The notes beneath the pieces were generated by a model. It was not told the DNA's origin. It worked only from the letters and a program-made list of their open reading frames with translations, and searched no databases. Source: Planctomycetota bacterium (GTDB lineage Bacteria; Planctomycetota; MHYJ01; JACPRB01). Taken from it: a stretch of DNA of 33,389 nt. Shown here one piece after another: positions 20,158 through 29,800 of the stretch. Position numbers and translations under genes: made by a program. Position 1 is the first letter of the stretch; each line of letters starts with the position of its first letter. The stretch lies in NCBI GenBank assembly GCA_016190175.1, contig JACPRC010000166.1, positions 1-33,389 of the forward strand. Direction: 5' to 3'.

Positions 20158-21342
20158 TTGGATCTCATCCTGCTCCTGGCCCTCGGTTCGCTCCTCATCC
20201 TGGTGATGTTCGGCTGGATGCTGCGCAAGCACGCGCCGGCCGTAGCACTGGTGCCGGAGGGGCTCCGCATGGGCCCCGACACGATCGTCGCGTGGGACGG
20301 AGTCGTCGCTCTGGACTACCGGCGCCGCCAGAGCCGCGCGAGGTTCGCGGTCCATTCCGGTCAGGGAAGGCTCGACTTCACGAACGAGCAGGCGGGCGAG
20401 CCGGACCCCGAGCGGCTCAAGAACGCGATCGTCGCCGCGGCCGGGCTGTCGGCGGCCGCCGAGAAGCGCCTGCCCGGCGAGATCGTGGAGCGATGGCACC
20501 GGGAAGTCGAGGTGGTGGAGCCGGAAGAGCCCCGACGGGGAGGACGCGGCGTCAAGGCGGCGCTGGGCGCGGCGGGCATTCTGGGACTTCTCCTTCTCAA
20601 GCTCAAGAAGATCGCGTTCCTCGTCCTGGTCGGCCTCCAATGGGGCGTGAAGGCGCTCAAGCTCGCGAAGTTCGGTCCGACCGTGATCTCGATGTTCGTC
20701 ACGATCGGCGTCTACGCGCTCCTGTGGGGCTGGCTCTTCGCCGTGGGGTTCGTGGTGCTCATCTACCTGCACGAGATGGGGCACTGGGCCGTGATCCGGG
20801 CGAAGGGCCTCAAGGCGGGGGTCCCGATCTTCATCCCGTTCGTGGGGGCGCTCATCGCGCTGCGCGGCCAGATGGCGGACGCGACGGTCGAGGCCGAGAT
20901 GGCGTACGGAGGTCCCGCGGCGGGGGCGCTCGCGTCGACGGGCTGTTTCGCGCTCTGGCTCGCGACGGGCTCGTCCCTCTGGCTGGCCCTCGCCTACGTC
21001 GGCTTCTTCATGAACCTCTTCAACCTCGTGCCGATCGCGCCGCTCGACGGCGGGCGCATCGTCACGGCGATCTCGACGAAGCTGTGGATCGCCGGCATCG
21101 TCGCCGCGGGGCTCCTCTTCTTCTATACCTTCAACGTGATCCTGCTGCTCATCGTCTTCCTGGGGATCGGCCGGGCGTGGTCGCTCATGCGCGGCAAGGA
21201 GCGGCAGGCGCCGGGCTACTACGCGATGGCGCCGTCGTACCGGCTCTTCATGGGGACGGCGTACTTCGGGCTCGCGGGGTATCTCGGGTTCCTCGCGTAC
21301 CACGCGCACGAGATCCTGAAGGCGCTGCAGGGGCGCGCGTAG
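20158..21342 (+). CDS. Site-2 protease (M50) family intramembrane metalloprotease
   Basis: LHEMGH and LFNLVPIAPLDGGRI motifs within multiple TM segments; TTG start with TAGACT 8 nt upstream. Confidence 0.85.
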   Translation: MDLILLLALGSLLILVMFGWMLRKHAPAVALVPEGLRMGPDTIVAWDGVVALDYRRRQSRARFAVHSGQGRLDFTNEQAGEPDPERLKNAIVAAAGLSAAAEKRLPGEIVERWHREVEVVEPEEPRRGGRGVKAALGAAGILGLLLLKLKKIAFLVLVGLQWGVKALKLAKFGPTVISMFVTIGVYALLWGWLFAVGFVVLIYLHEMGHWAVIRAKGLKAGVPIFIPFVGALIALRGQMADATVEAEMAYGGPAAGALASTGCFALWLATGSSLWLALAYVGFFMNLFNLVPIAPLDGGRIVTAISTKLWIAGIVAAGLLFFYTFNVILLLIVFLGIGRAWSLMRGKERQAPGYYAMAPSYRLFMGTAYFGLAGYLGFLAYHAHEILKALQGRA

Positions 21343-21348
21343 CGGTCG

Positions 21349-22425
21349 CTACGAGAGCGCCACCCGCGTCCGCTCCCCGGTCGTCCCCGCGATCTCGCGC
21401 TGGAACCGGCCGGGGATCGCCGTGCCGCACTTCGGGCAGCGGCCGTCGCGCAGGAGCGCCTTCGCGACCGCGAAGCCGCGGCGACGGATCACGCACTCCC
21501 CGCAGCCGTGGCAGTACGTGTCCTCGCCCGGATGTCCCGGGACGTTTCCCATGTAGACGTACTTGAGTCCCTCCTCCATCCCGATCTCCCGGAAGCGCTC
21601 GAGGGTGCGGATCGGAGTCGAAGACAGGTGCGAGAGATCGAGGTACGGATGGAACCGCGTGACGTGCCACGGCGTGAACTCGCCGAGCTCGCTCCGGATC
21701 CACCGCGCGATCCCGTGCGCGATCTCCTCGGCGTCGTTGATCGTCGGCGTCACGTTCGTCACGCATTCGACGTGCATGCCGTACTTGTGGAGCGCGAGTT
21801 TCGTCATCTCGAGGACGGGCTCCCAGCGCGCGAGGCCGGAGATCTTCTTGTACGACTCCTTCGAGAACCCCTTGATGTCGACGCGCCACGCGGAGAGGTA
21901 CGGGCCGATGAGCTCCATGTGCTCCGGCGTCGCGTATCCGTTCGTCATGTACGCGCTGTAGACGCCGAGCTTCTTCGCCTCGATCATCGCTTCGAGCGTG
22001 TGCTCGATCCAGATCGTCGGATCGTTGTAGGTCCAGCCGATCCCTTCGCAGCCGAGCCGTCGCGCGAGATGCGCGCTCTCCTTCGGGTCGAGCTTCTCGA
22101 GGTTCTCGCCGAACTTGTCGGGCTCGTCGTGCGAGATCTCCCAGTTCTGGCATCCGGGGCAGTGGAAGTTGCAGCCGCGCGTGCCCATCGAGAGGATGCG
22201 CGTGCCGGGGTAGAAGTGGTAGAGGGGTTTCTTCTCGATCGGATCGACGCACGCGGACGACGTGAGGCCGTAGAGGAGCGTGGTGAGGGTCCCGCCCTCG
22301 TTCAGGCGCGTGCGGCACGCCCCGCGGTCCCCGGGGGCGATGACGCACCGCACGGCGCAGACGTTTCAGCGGACCTTGCCGTCGCGCAGCTTCTCGTAGA
22401 GGAGGCTCTCTTTCACGGGGGCCAT
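21349..22425 (-). CDS. amrS: AmmeMemoRadiSam-type radical SAM enzyme with predicted selenocysteine at codon 20
   Basis: MAPVKESLLYEKLRDGKVR*NVCAVRCVIAPGDRGACRTRLNEGGTLTTLLYG...GTRGCNFHCPGCQNWEIS; the TGA at 22366-22368 is the only interruption of a continuous frame. Alternative GTG start at 22416. Confidence 0.87.
22345..22358 (-). promoter_or_regulatory. Candidate bacterial SECIS stem-loop in the radical SAM gene
   Basis: Minus strand GCGCC-GTGC-GGTGC (one G-U pair), loop starting with G, 16 nt from first base of TGA. Confidence 0.5.
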
Positions 22426-22429
22426 TATA
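22424..22429 (-). promoter_or_regulatory. -10 element TATAAT, possibly leaderless for the GTG at 22416
   Basis: Minus strand TATAAT-ggccccc-GTG. Confidence 0.4.
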
Positions 22430-22476
22430 CCCGATTTCGCGTGAGATGCGGCGCGACGGGACGTACACTGGCGGCC

Positions 22477-24654
22477 ATGTCCGGAGAGGGAATCACCCGC
22501 CGCGGCTTCCTCAAGGCGGCGGGCGCGGCGGGGGGCGCCATCGCCGGCCGCGACCTCGTCGGCGGCGCGCAGGCCCCCGCCGGCGCGCCGGTCCTCGGAC
22601 CCGACAAGGTCGCCTTCACGATCAAGGTGAACGGCAAGCCGTGCGACCTCAACGTCGAGCCCCGCACGACCCTCCTCAACGCGCTCCGCAATCACCTGGA
22701 CGTCACGGGGCCGAAGGAGGGATGCGGCCACGGCGCGTGCGGCGCGTGCACCGTCTGGCTGGACGGGAAGCCCGTCCTCGCCTGTCTCATGCTCGCGATC
22801 GACGCCGCGGGCCGCGAGGTCACGACGGTCGAGGGACTCTCCCAAAAGGGGCCCGACCCGCTCCAGGCGAAACTCGTCGAGCACGAGGGGCTGCAGTGCG
22901 GGTTCTGCGTCCCGGGCTTCGTCATGTCGATCAAGGCGTGCCTGCGGGACAACCCGAAAGCGACGCCCGACGAAGTGAAGCGCTCCTGTGCGGGCCATGT
23001 CTGCCGTTGCGCCGCGTATCCCGGCATGTTCGAGGCCGCGGCGGCGGTCGTGAAAGGCGAGGCGCCCGAGCCGGACGTGACGAAGCTCTCGGGCTCCGAG
23101 CTCAGGAGATACGTCGAGGAGAAGGGCCTGCCGCGCCTCGACGGCGCCGACAAGGTGACGGGCCGCGCGAAGTACGCCGCCGACGTGAAGCTCCCCGGGA
23201 TGCTGCACGCCCGTGTCTTCGCCTCGCCGTTCGCGAACGCGACCGTCGAGGGTGAACCGGACGTCGCGGCTGCGCGCAAGGTGCCGGGCGTGCGGCACGT
23301 CGAGGTCTTGACCCGGTCACCGAAGATCGGCGAACCCGTCGCGATCGCCGTCGCCGAGGACCCGCAGGCGGCGGACGAGGCGCTCGCGGCGCTCGGGCTG
23401 AAGCTGCGGCCGGGCGAGGTCCAGACCGATCCGCACGAGGCCTTCCGCCGGGGAGCCGTGAAGGAGGACCAGAAGTCCGAGTCGATTCGGAAGGCGATCG
23501 AGTCGGCGGCCGCGTCCGCCTCGAACACGTATTCAGTAAATATGGTTCAGCATTCGGCGCTGGAGCCGCACGGCTGCGCCGCGCAATGGAAAGACGACTC
23601 GCTCACCGTCTACGAGTCCACGCAGCACGTGTGGGGCGTCCACCGGGCGATCTCGGCGGCCACGAAGCTCGGGCAGAACAAGGTCCGCGTCCTGTGCGAG
23701 CACATGGGCGGGGGCTTCGGCGCCAAGATCGGCCCGTGGAACTTCACGCCCCGCGTCGTCGGCCTGGCGAAGGAGCTGGGCGCGCCGGTGAAGTGCATGA
23801 ACACCCGCGCCGGCGAGCTCCTCGGCGGCGGCGGGCGTATCCCCCAGGTCGTCGAGGTTCGCGTCGGCGCGGAGAAGGACGGCACCCTCGTCGGCGAATG
23901 GCGGAAGTCGTTCCCGCTCCGGATGGGACCCTACTGGTACAAGATGCCGTCGGCATGCGACCAGGTGCAGGGGAGGACCGACGGCGCCGGATGGGCCCCC
24001 GCGCTCCGCGCCCCCGGCGCGCCCCCCGCCCAGTTCGTGGCCGAGTCGATCATGGACGACCTGGCCGCGAAGCTCGGCATGGACCCGCTGGAGCTGCGGA
24101 TCAAGAACCGGCCGGAGCTCAAGCGCTGGTTCGACGAGGGAGCGAAACGGATCGGCTGGGAGCGCCGCCGGACGAAGCCATCCGGCGATCCGGTCGTCCG
24201 CGGGATCGGCGTCGGATGCGGGGAGTTCGCGGGCGCGAGCGGGTGCGACTTCATCGAAGTCGAGGTGGACCGCCGCACCGGACTCGTGCGCGTCGTCAAG
24301 GTCGTCGTCGTGTTCGAGGGCGGGTTCCTGAACCGGCGCGCCGTGCTGAACCAGGTCCGGGGCGGCACGATCATGGCGCTCTCGTGGGCGCTTCTCGAGG
24401 AGCGGGTCCTCGATCCGCGCACGGGCGCGATGATGAACCCGAACTTCGAGTTCTACAAGATCGCGGGACCGCTCGACGTGCCGGAGATCGAGGTCGTGCT
24501 CCTGGGGCGCGCCGGGAAATCGGGCGGCGTCGGCGAGGCGCCGGTCGTGCCGGTCGCGGGGGCGCTTTCGAATGCGATCTTCAACGCGCTGGGCGTGCGC
24601 GCGGCCCGGATGCCGTTCACGCCGCGGAACGTGCTCGAGGCGATCGGAGGATAG
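22477..24654 (+). CDS. Molybdenum hydroxylase: Tat signal + [2Fe-2S] small subunit fused to (incomplete) Mo-binding subunit
   Basis: MSGEGITRRGFLKAAGAAGG (Tat); GCGHGACGACTVWLDG and CGFCVPGF...CRCAAYPG (two 2Fe-2S sites); MGGGFGAKIG and C-terminal GVGEAPVVPVAGALSNAIFNA. Confidence 0.88.
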   Translation: MSGEGITRRGFLKAAGAAGGAIAGRDLVGGAQAPAGAPVLGPDKVAFTIKVNGKPCDLNVEPRTTLLNALRNHLDVTGPKEGCGHGACGACTVWLDGKPVLACLMLAIDAAGREVTTVEGLSQKGPDPLQAKLVEHEGLQCGFCVPGFVMSIKACLRDNPKATPDEVKRSCAGHVCRCAAYPGMFEAAAAVVKGEAPEPDVTKLSGSELRRYVEEKGLPRLDGADKVTGRAKYAADVKLPGMLHARVFASPFANATVEGEPDVAAARKVPGVRHVEVLTRSPKIGEPVAIAVAEDPQAADEALAALGLKLRPGEVQTDPHEAFRRGAVKEDQKSESIRKAIESAAASASNTYSVNMVQHSALEPHGCAAQWKDDSLTVYESTQHVWGVHRAISAATKLGQNKVRVLCEHMGGGFGAKIGPWNFTPRVVGLAKELGAPVKCMNTRAGELLGGGGRIPQVVEVRVGAEKDGTLVGEWRKSFPLRMGPYWYKMPSACDQVQGRTDGAGWAPALRAPGAPPAQFVAESIMDDLAAKLGMDPLELRIKNRPELKRWFDEGAKRIGWERRRTKPSGDPVVRGIGVGCGEFAGASGCDFIEVEVDRRTGLVRVVKVVVVFEGGFLNRRAVLNQVRGGTIMALSWALLEERVLDPRTGAMMNPNFEFYKIAGPLDVPEIEVVLLGRAGKSGGVGEAPVVPVAGALSNAIFNALGVRAARMPFTPRNVLEAIGG

Positions 24655-24655
24655 C

Positions 24656-25144
24656 ATGGCGCAGATCCGCATCCATCGGGACGGGACGGTCGAGGCGCTC
24701 TGCGGGACGCAGGACATCGGGGGCGGCGCGCGCACGGCGGTCCTGATCCTGGCCTCGCGCGCGTTCGAATGGCTGCCCCTGTCGAAGATCGTCGTCCGCA
24801 TCGGCGACAGCGACTTCGGCGCGTCGGGTGCGAGCGCGGGGAGTTCCACGACGGGCGGCGTGACGCAGGAATTCCGCAAGGCCTCCGAGGCGGTGAAGGC
24901 GAAGTTCTTCGGGGAGATCGCGCCGAGGCTCAAGGCCGGCGCCGGCGATCTCGAGATCCGCGAGGGCGGCCGCGTCGGCGTCAAGGGACAGGAGAGGTCG
25001 ATCGCGTGGGACGAGGCGTGCTCGCTCCTGCGCGACACGGTGCTCGGTCACGCGCCGACGATCGTGGAGCCCGAAGCGCAGTGGGCGTTCGTGCACGAGG
25101 ACGGGACGGTCGAGCAGGCGACGGAGGAGACTCACCCCGCATGA
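24656..25144 (+). CDS. Excised segment of the Mo-binding subunit encoded as a separate gene
   Basis: MAQIRIHRDGTVEALCGTQDIGGGARTAVLILAS...GDSDFGASGASAGSSTTGGVTQEFRKA matches the middle/late part of xanthine dehydrogenase-family Mo subunits; starts 1 nt after upstream stop (TAGCATG). Confidence 0.8.
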   Translation: MAQIRIHRDGTVEALCGTQDIGGGARTAVLILASRAFEWLPLSKIVVRIGDSDFGASGASAGSSTTGGVTQEFRKASEAVKAKFFGEIAPRLKAGAGDLEIREGGRVGVKGQERSIAWDEACSLLRDTVLGHAPTIVEPEAQWAFVHEDGTVEQATEETHPA

Positions 25145-26025
25145 TGCGCTTCGAGTACGTCACGCCGAAGACAGTCGAGGAGGCGCTGAAGCACCTGCCG
25201 GAGGGGCGCCCCAAGGCGGGCGGGACCGAACTCCTCCCGATGATCCAGGATCGGCTCATCGCGCCGAAGCGTCTCGTGAATCTCCTCGGTCTCGACTTGC
25301 GGGCGATCGAAACCGGCGCGACGCTGAAGGTGGGCGCGCTGGCGACGCTCGCCGAGGTCGCCGCCCATCCGAAGATCCGCGACGGGTACGCGGCGCTCGC
25401 GCAGGCGGCGGGGGAGGCCGCGACGCCGCAGGTCCGCAACATGGGCACGGTCGGGGGCAACCTCTGCCAGCGCCCGCGCTGCTGGTATTTCCGGAGCGAC
25501 CAGTTCCGGTGCCTGCGCAAAGGCGCGACGACCTGCCCGGCGATGGAAGGCGACAACCGATATCACGCGATCCTCGGCAACACCGCGTGCGCGGCGGTGC
25601 ATCCTTCGAATCTGGCCCCGGCGCTTATCGTGCTCGGCGGCACCGTGCACGTCGTCGGACCGAAAGGCGCGCGCGCCGTCCCGGCCGCGCGCTTCTTCGA
25701 CGTCGGGGACGACGTGACGCGCGAGACGACGCTGGAGCCCGGCGAGATCGTGACGGGGATCGAGGCCCCGCCCGGCGCGAAGAGCGTCTACCTCGAACTG
25801 CGCGAGCGGCAGTCGTTCGACTGGCCGCTCGTGTCGGTGGCGGCGGCGAAGAGGGACGGCACGATCCACATGGCCCTGGGCGGCGTGGCGCCGCGGCCGG
25901 TGGCCGTGGCGGACATGGGGCCCGACGAGGTCCTCAAGACGGCGCGTCCTCTCAAGCACAACGCCTACAAGGTCAAGCTCGCGCGCGTGCTCATGGAGCG
26001 GGCGATCGAGTCGCTGGGAAGATGA
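25141..26025 (+). CDS. FAD-binding subunit of molybdenum hydroxylase (PaoB/YagS-like with extra Cys loop)
   Basis: ATGA overlap with upstream gene; RNMGTVGGNLCQRPRCWYFR...FRCLRKGATTCPAMEGDNRYHAILG. Confidence 0.88.
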   Translation: MMRFEYVTPKTVEEALKHLPEGRPKAGGTELLPMIQDRLIAPKRLVNLLGLDLRAIETGATLKVGALATLAEVAAHPKIRDGYAALAQAAGEAATPQVRNMGTVGGNLCQRPRCWYFRSDQFRCLRKGATTCPAMEGDNRYHAILGNTACAAVHPSNLAPALIVLGGTVHVVGPKGARAVPAARFFDVGDDVTRETTLEPGEIVTGIEAPPGAKSVYLELRERQSFDWPLVSVAAAKRDGTIHMALGGVAPRPVAVADMGPDEVLKTARPLKHNAYKVKLARVLMERAIESLGR

Positions 26026-26044
26026 GTCGCCGGCCGCAGTGCCG

Positions 26045-26692
26045 CTAGTCCGCTTCGAACTTCAGAAGTTCCCATTCCACTTGGATGCGGTCGCAGCGTC
26101 CCGCGGCGGTGACCTTCTTTCTGACCAGCCCGCCGGGGACCGCGGAAGAGCACCAGAGCACGGCCGTGCCCGGGTAGTATTTTCCCAGCGTCCCTTCCAA
26201 CCGCACGCAGCGGTGCTTCTTCCCTCCGGTTTCCACGATCTCGTCGATCTGCGTGGCCGCACCGTCGAAGTCGTACCCGACGATCTTGAGCGGGACGTCC
26301 CCGTTCTTCGGAATCCAGACGCGGCGTTCCGACTTCCAGTTCCCTTTCGTGACTTCCGATTTCCAGATCACGCAGTCCCATCGCTTTCCCATGAGGGGCA
26401 GCGTCTCTTCCCCGGCTTTTTCCGGCAGGGTCTCTCTCTCTTCGAGGAGACCATTCTCGTTTTCGGATACGAACGTCGTGGCGATGAAGACCCCCGTCTT
26501 GTCGACCTTCAGAAGCGTGGACGTGACCCGCTCTTCAGTCTTGATGCCGCCCGTTCCCCCGCCGGAGTCATTCTCCTGCGTGACGCGGTATCGCACGTGG
26601 GTCCCGGGTTTCCAGGACGCCCAAGGATGGCGCGGGGGGGGGGACTTTTCCTGAGCCGGAGCGAGCAGGGCAAGCCAGAGCCAAATCGTCAT
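26045..26692 (-). CDS. Secreted hypothetical protein
   Basis: N-terminal hydrophobic MTIWLWLALLAPAQ; continuous ORF between neighbours. Confidence 0.6.
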   Translation of the reverse strand: MTIWLWLALLAPAQEKSPPPRHPWASWKPGTHVRYRVTQENDSGGGTGGIKTEERVTSTLLKVDKTGVFIATTFVSENENGLLEERETLPEKAGEETLPLMGKRWDCVIWKSEVTKGNWKSERRVWIPKNGDVPLKIVGYDFDGAATQIDEIVETGGKKHRCVRLEGTLGKYYPGTAVLWCSSAVPGGLVRKKVTAAGRCDRIQVEWELLKFEAD

Positions 26693-26773
26693 CGGACCGA
26701 TCCTCCGTTCGAGAGACGGGTCGACCCGAGGTTCTACGGGCGCCGCGCTGGAAAATTGTGGGGGATGCGTTCA

Positions 26774-26800
26774 GGCGTGCGAAAGCGTCCTTTCGACGCC
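26774..26800 (-). terminator. Stem-loop just after the stop of the large minus-strand ORF
   Basis: GGCGT-CGAAAG-GACG-CTTTCG-C-ACGCC: 11 bp with one bulge, 7 nt after stop (26807); no strong U-tract. Confidence 0.45.
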
Positions 26801-26806
26801 GGCGGC

Positions 26807-29800
26807 TCATCGCTCCTCGTGGTGGAGCGCCCGCGTCGGCCGCTCGTACTCCACACCGACCTGGAAGAGCCTCGGCGTCTTCTTCCACGCGTCGTTCGGC
26901 CGGAAGGACCCCGGCCGGTACTCCACGGCGAACCGCACGTCGAGTTGCCCCGCGTCGTGCGTGCCTCCGGTACGGTCGATGCGGTTCGGCGCCTCGGGGT
27001 CGATGAAGTCGAAGAGATGTTCGCCGTCCGGCGGATCCGTGAATTCTCCCCGGCCGTCCACGCGGACGAGGACGTGCAGCCGGACGAGCGGGTCGTCTCC
27101 CGGCACCCGTGCCTCCCACGAGAGCCGGCCCCATCTCGCGTCGGGGACCGTCGTCGAGACCTGCCAGTACGCCATCCGGTTGTCGAACTCGCCTGCCGCG
27201 TACGTGTCGTGGTAGCGCCAGGGGATCGCGTACGCCAGGGCGTCCTGCGCATGGGATTGCGGGCTCGTTCCGAACCGTCCGCGGAAGAGCCCCCGCGAGC
27301 CGTCGTGCGCGAGCGGCATCCGCAGCCGCATCGCGGGCTTCCCGATCTCGTCACGCGTGCCCGGCCATTTCTCGAAGAGAAGGACCTCTTCGTCGATGAG
27401 GACGTACAGGTCCTGCGGCTGCGCCATCCAGGTCGGCAGCGGCCGGCGCAGCGAGACCTCGCCGGCGGCCGGGCCGATGCCGGACTCCAGCGCGGAGACC
27501 GGCAGGAGGGACAGATGGAACGCCTCGTCGCCGGCGTCGTGCTCGCCGGCGGCGGATCCCAGGTAGCCGCGCCGGATCGAACGAAGGCCGCCCTCGGACG
27601 CCCTCGCGTATCCGATGATCTCGTCGCCGACCTTCACGGCGCCTCCGCCGTCGGTCATCCCCTCCGTCGAGTCGATTCCGTACGAATCTCCGACCGGCAC
27701 GCCCATCGAGCGGGTCCGCTTCGGGGTCGCGAGGAACTTGACCTCGTCCACCGTCGCGACGAACGGCCCCAGGGTGACGTCCGGGGCGGCGCGCTCCAAC
27801 CAGGATAGGTCGAGAAGCTCCCCGGACGGGAACTTCAGGATGCGGACGCGAAGGTCGTCCGCCGGGTGGACGGCGGGCACGTTCGCGTCGAAGGCGACGA
27901 GCTGAGCCCCGGCCCCGATGCTCGCTCTGAGGAACCCGCCGGAGACGTCGGCCGCGTGCCGGATGCGCATGCGGGCCTTCGAGCCGTCGGCGCCGATCAG
28001 CGTCACCCGGTCGCCGGCCCCGCAATTCTGTCGCGCGACCTCCGGCGCGGAGTCGCGCGCGACCCAGGTCGGGATCACAGGGGCGCCCGCGGCGTGCGCC
28101 TGCGGCGAGGTGCCGAGGACGCCGCGGAACAGCGGGATCGGAGCCGCGCCGCTCTGCACGCCGATCCAGAACCCCACGCGCGCCGGGTCCTTGCGCACGG
28201 GACCGAACCACTCGGAGTCGATCTGGAGCACCGTCGGCGTCGGGTACCGGTCGTCGGACGCCGGGGTCCCGTACGTGTCACCGGCGATCGACCAGAGTCG
28301 AACGGCGCTCGCGGCCTCGTGAGCTGCCGCGCGGGTGCCGTGCTGTCCCCGCGCGCAGCCCGTGAAGGCCGGCGGCGTCGTCCGGATCCCGTCGTAGTAG
28401 ATCGCCTCCTGGCCGATCGTGAGGTAACCCCTGGCCGGAAAGGGCGCGACGGTCGCCACCGGGATCGTCGTCTCACTCGCGCCCAGCCCATCGTCCTTCA
28501 CGACGGCGGTCTCCGCGATCGCGCCGAAGGGATAGCGGACGGCGCCTCCGCCGGTGCCGATGCGATCGTAGCTCAGTGCGGGAAGGCCGGCCTCGGAGGG
28601 CGTCAGCACCGCCCTGCGGACCCTGCTGGAGTATCCGAAGACCTGTACTTTCGCGCCCTTCGGGTGGCCGGCGGGGGCCGTTCCGCGCGCGGCGCGGAGA
28701 TGGACGCCCGTCGTCCTGTCGTAGAGGATCACCTCGCCGCCGATCCGGATCGGCGTCGGTCCGTCCGGCAGGAAGGAATCGTCCAGGAGGGGGACCGACG
28801 CGTCTCCCGCGCCGACCGCCGACGCGAGCTCCGTCAGGATCTCCTTCCCTTCCTCGTTCACGTGGACGAACTTCGCGCCGGGATGGGAAAAGCCGTCCAC
28901 GAGCAGCGCGAGGCGCGCGTACCGCGTGCCCTCCCAATAGGCGCCGATGTGGTACCACGTGTCCGGCTGCGGCGCGAAGGGGTGACGCACCAGGGCGAGG
29001 CCGTTGCCGATCGGGTCGTCCTTCGCGCCGACGGCCGCGTCGGACGCGGAGAGGAAGAGCACGCCGTTCTCGTAATGCAGGCTCATCCGGTTCGCGAAGT
29101 CCCCTTCGCGGATGTCGAGGAGCTGGATCCGCTGCGGGACCTGGCGGAAGCGGATCCAGAATTCGACGCCGCCCGCCGCGGCGTCGGGGAGGCCGGGCAT
29201 CGGGGAGAACAGCCTCTTCCATCCCGCCTTCAACGTTCCTCCCGGAACCTCCACGCCCTCGTACGAGTGGCGGTAGGCGCCGCACGCGAGAGTCCATTCG
29301 CGGCGATCCTCCTCCGGGATCTCCACGAACGAGGGAGGCGGATCGTGTTCCCCGGGATCGAACCGATAGCGATGGTCGAGGAGCGCGCCCATGCCCCGGC
29401 AATCCTTGGAGACGGCAAGCTGGACCCAGGCCTCGCGGTCGGGCGTCTGCCGGGGACGGAGCGTCAGGTCGCTCCCTCGCGAGCCGGACGAGTTCACGGC
29501 GGCGACGCGCGAGGAGTTCCCGAACGGGTACCCCAGGTAGCGCTGGAAGTCGTACTGACACTCCCAGCGCCGCTCGACGCGGGTCGGCGCTCCCAGGCGG
29601 ACGACTTCGCGGAGATGGCGTTCGCCGACCGTGACTCCCGACGGGGCGGTGACCGCCGCCAGCGCCTCGATCGTCACCGTGTCGTCGGAGAGCGTCGTGA
29701 GCGGCATCGTCCCGGTCCCGAGCAGGAACGCCGCCCCGGGATCGACGGCGTTCGCCTTCACCATCCTCGTCCACGCGCAGGTCGCGTTGTACCTCTCATA

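Noticed and set aside
22477-25144. Possible Sec in the molybdenum hydroxylase
   Set aside because: No in-frame TGA interrupts these genes; their stop codons (TAG, TGA in an ATGA overlap) fit normal termination
26634-26643. Run of 10 G inside the secreted hypothetical gene, possible phase-variation tract
   Set aside because: Only a single tract in a GC-rich genome; frame is intact and there is no supporting context, so slippage is possible but unsupported
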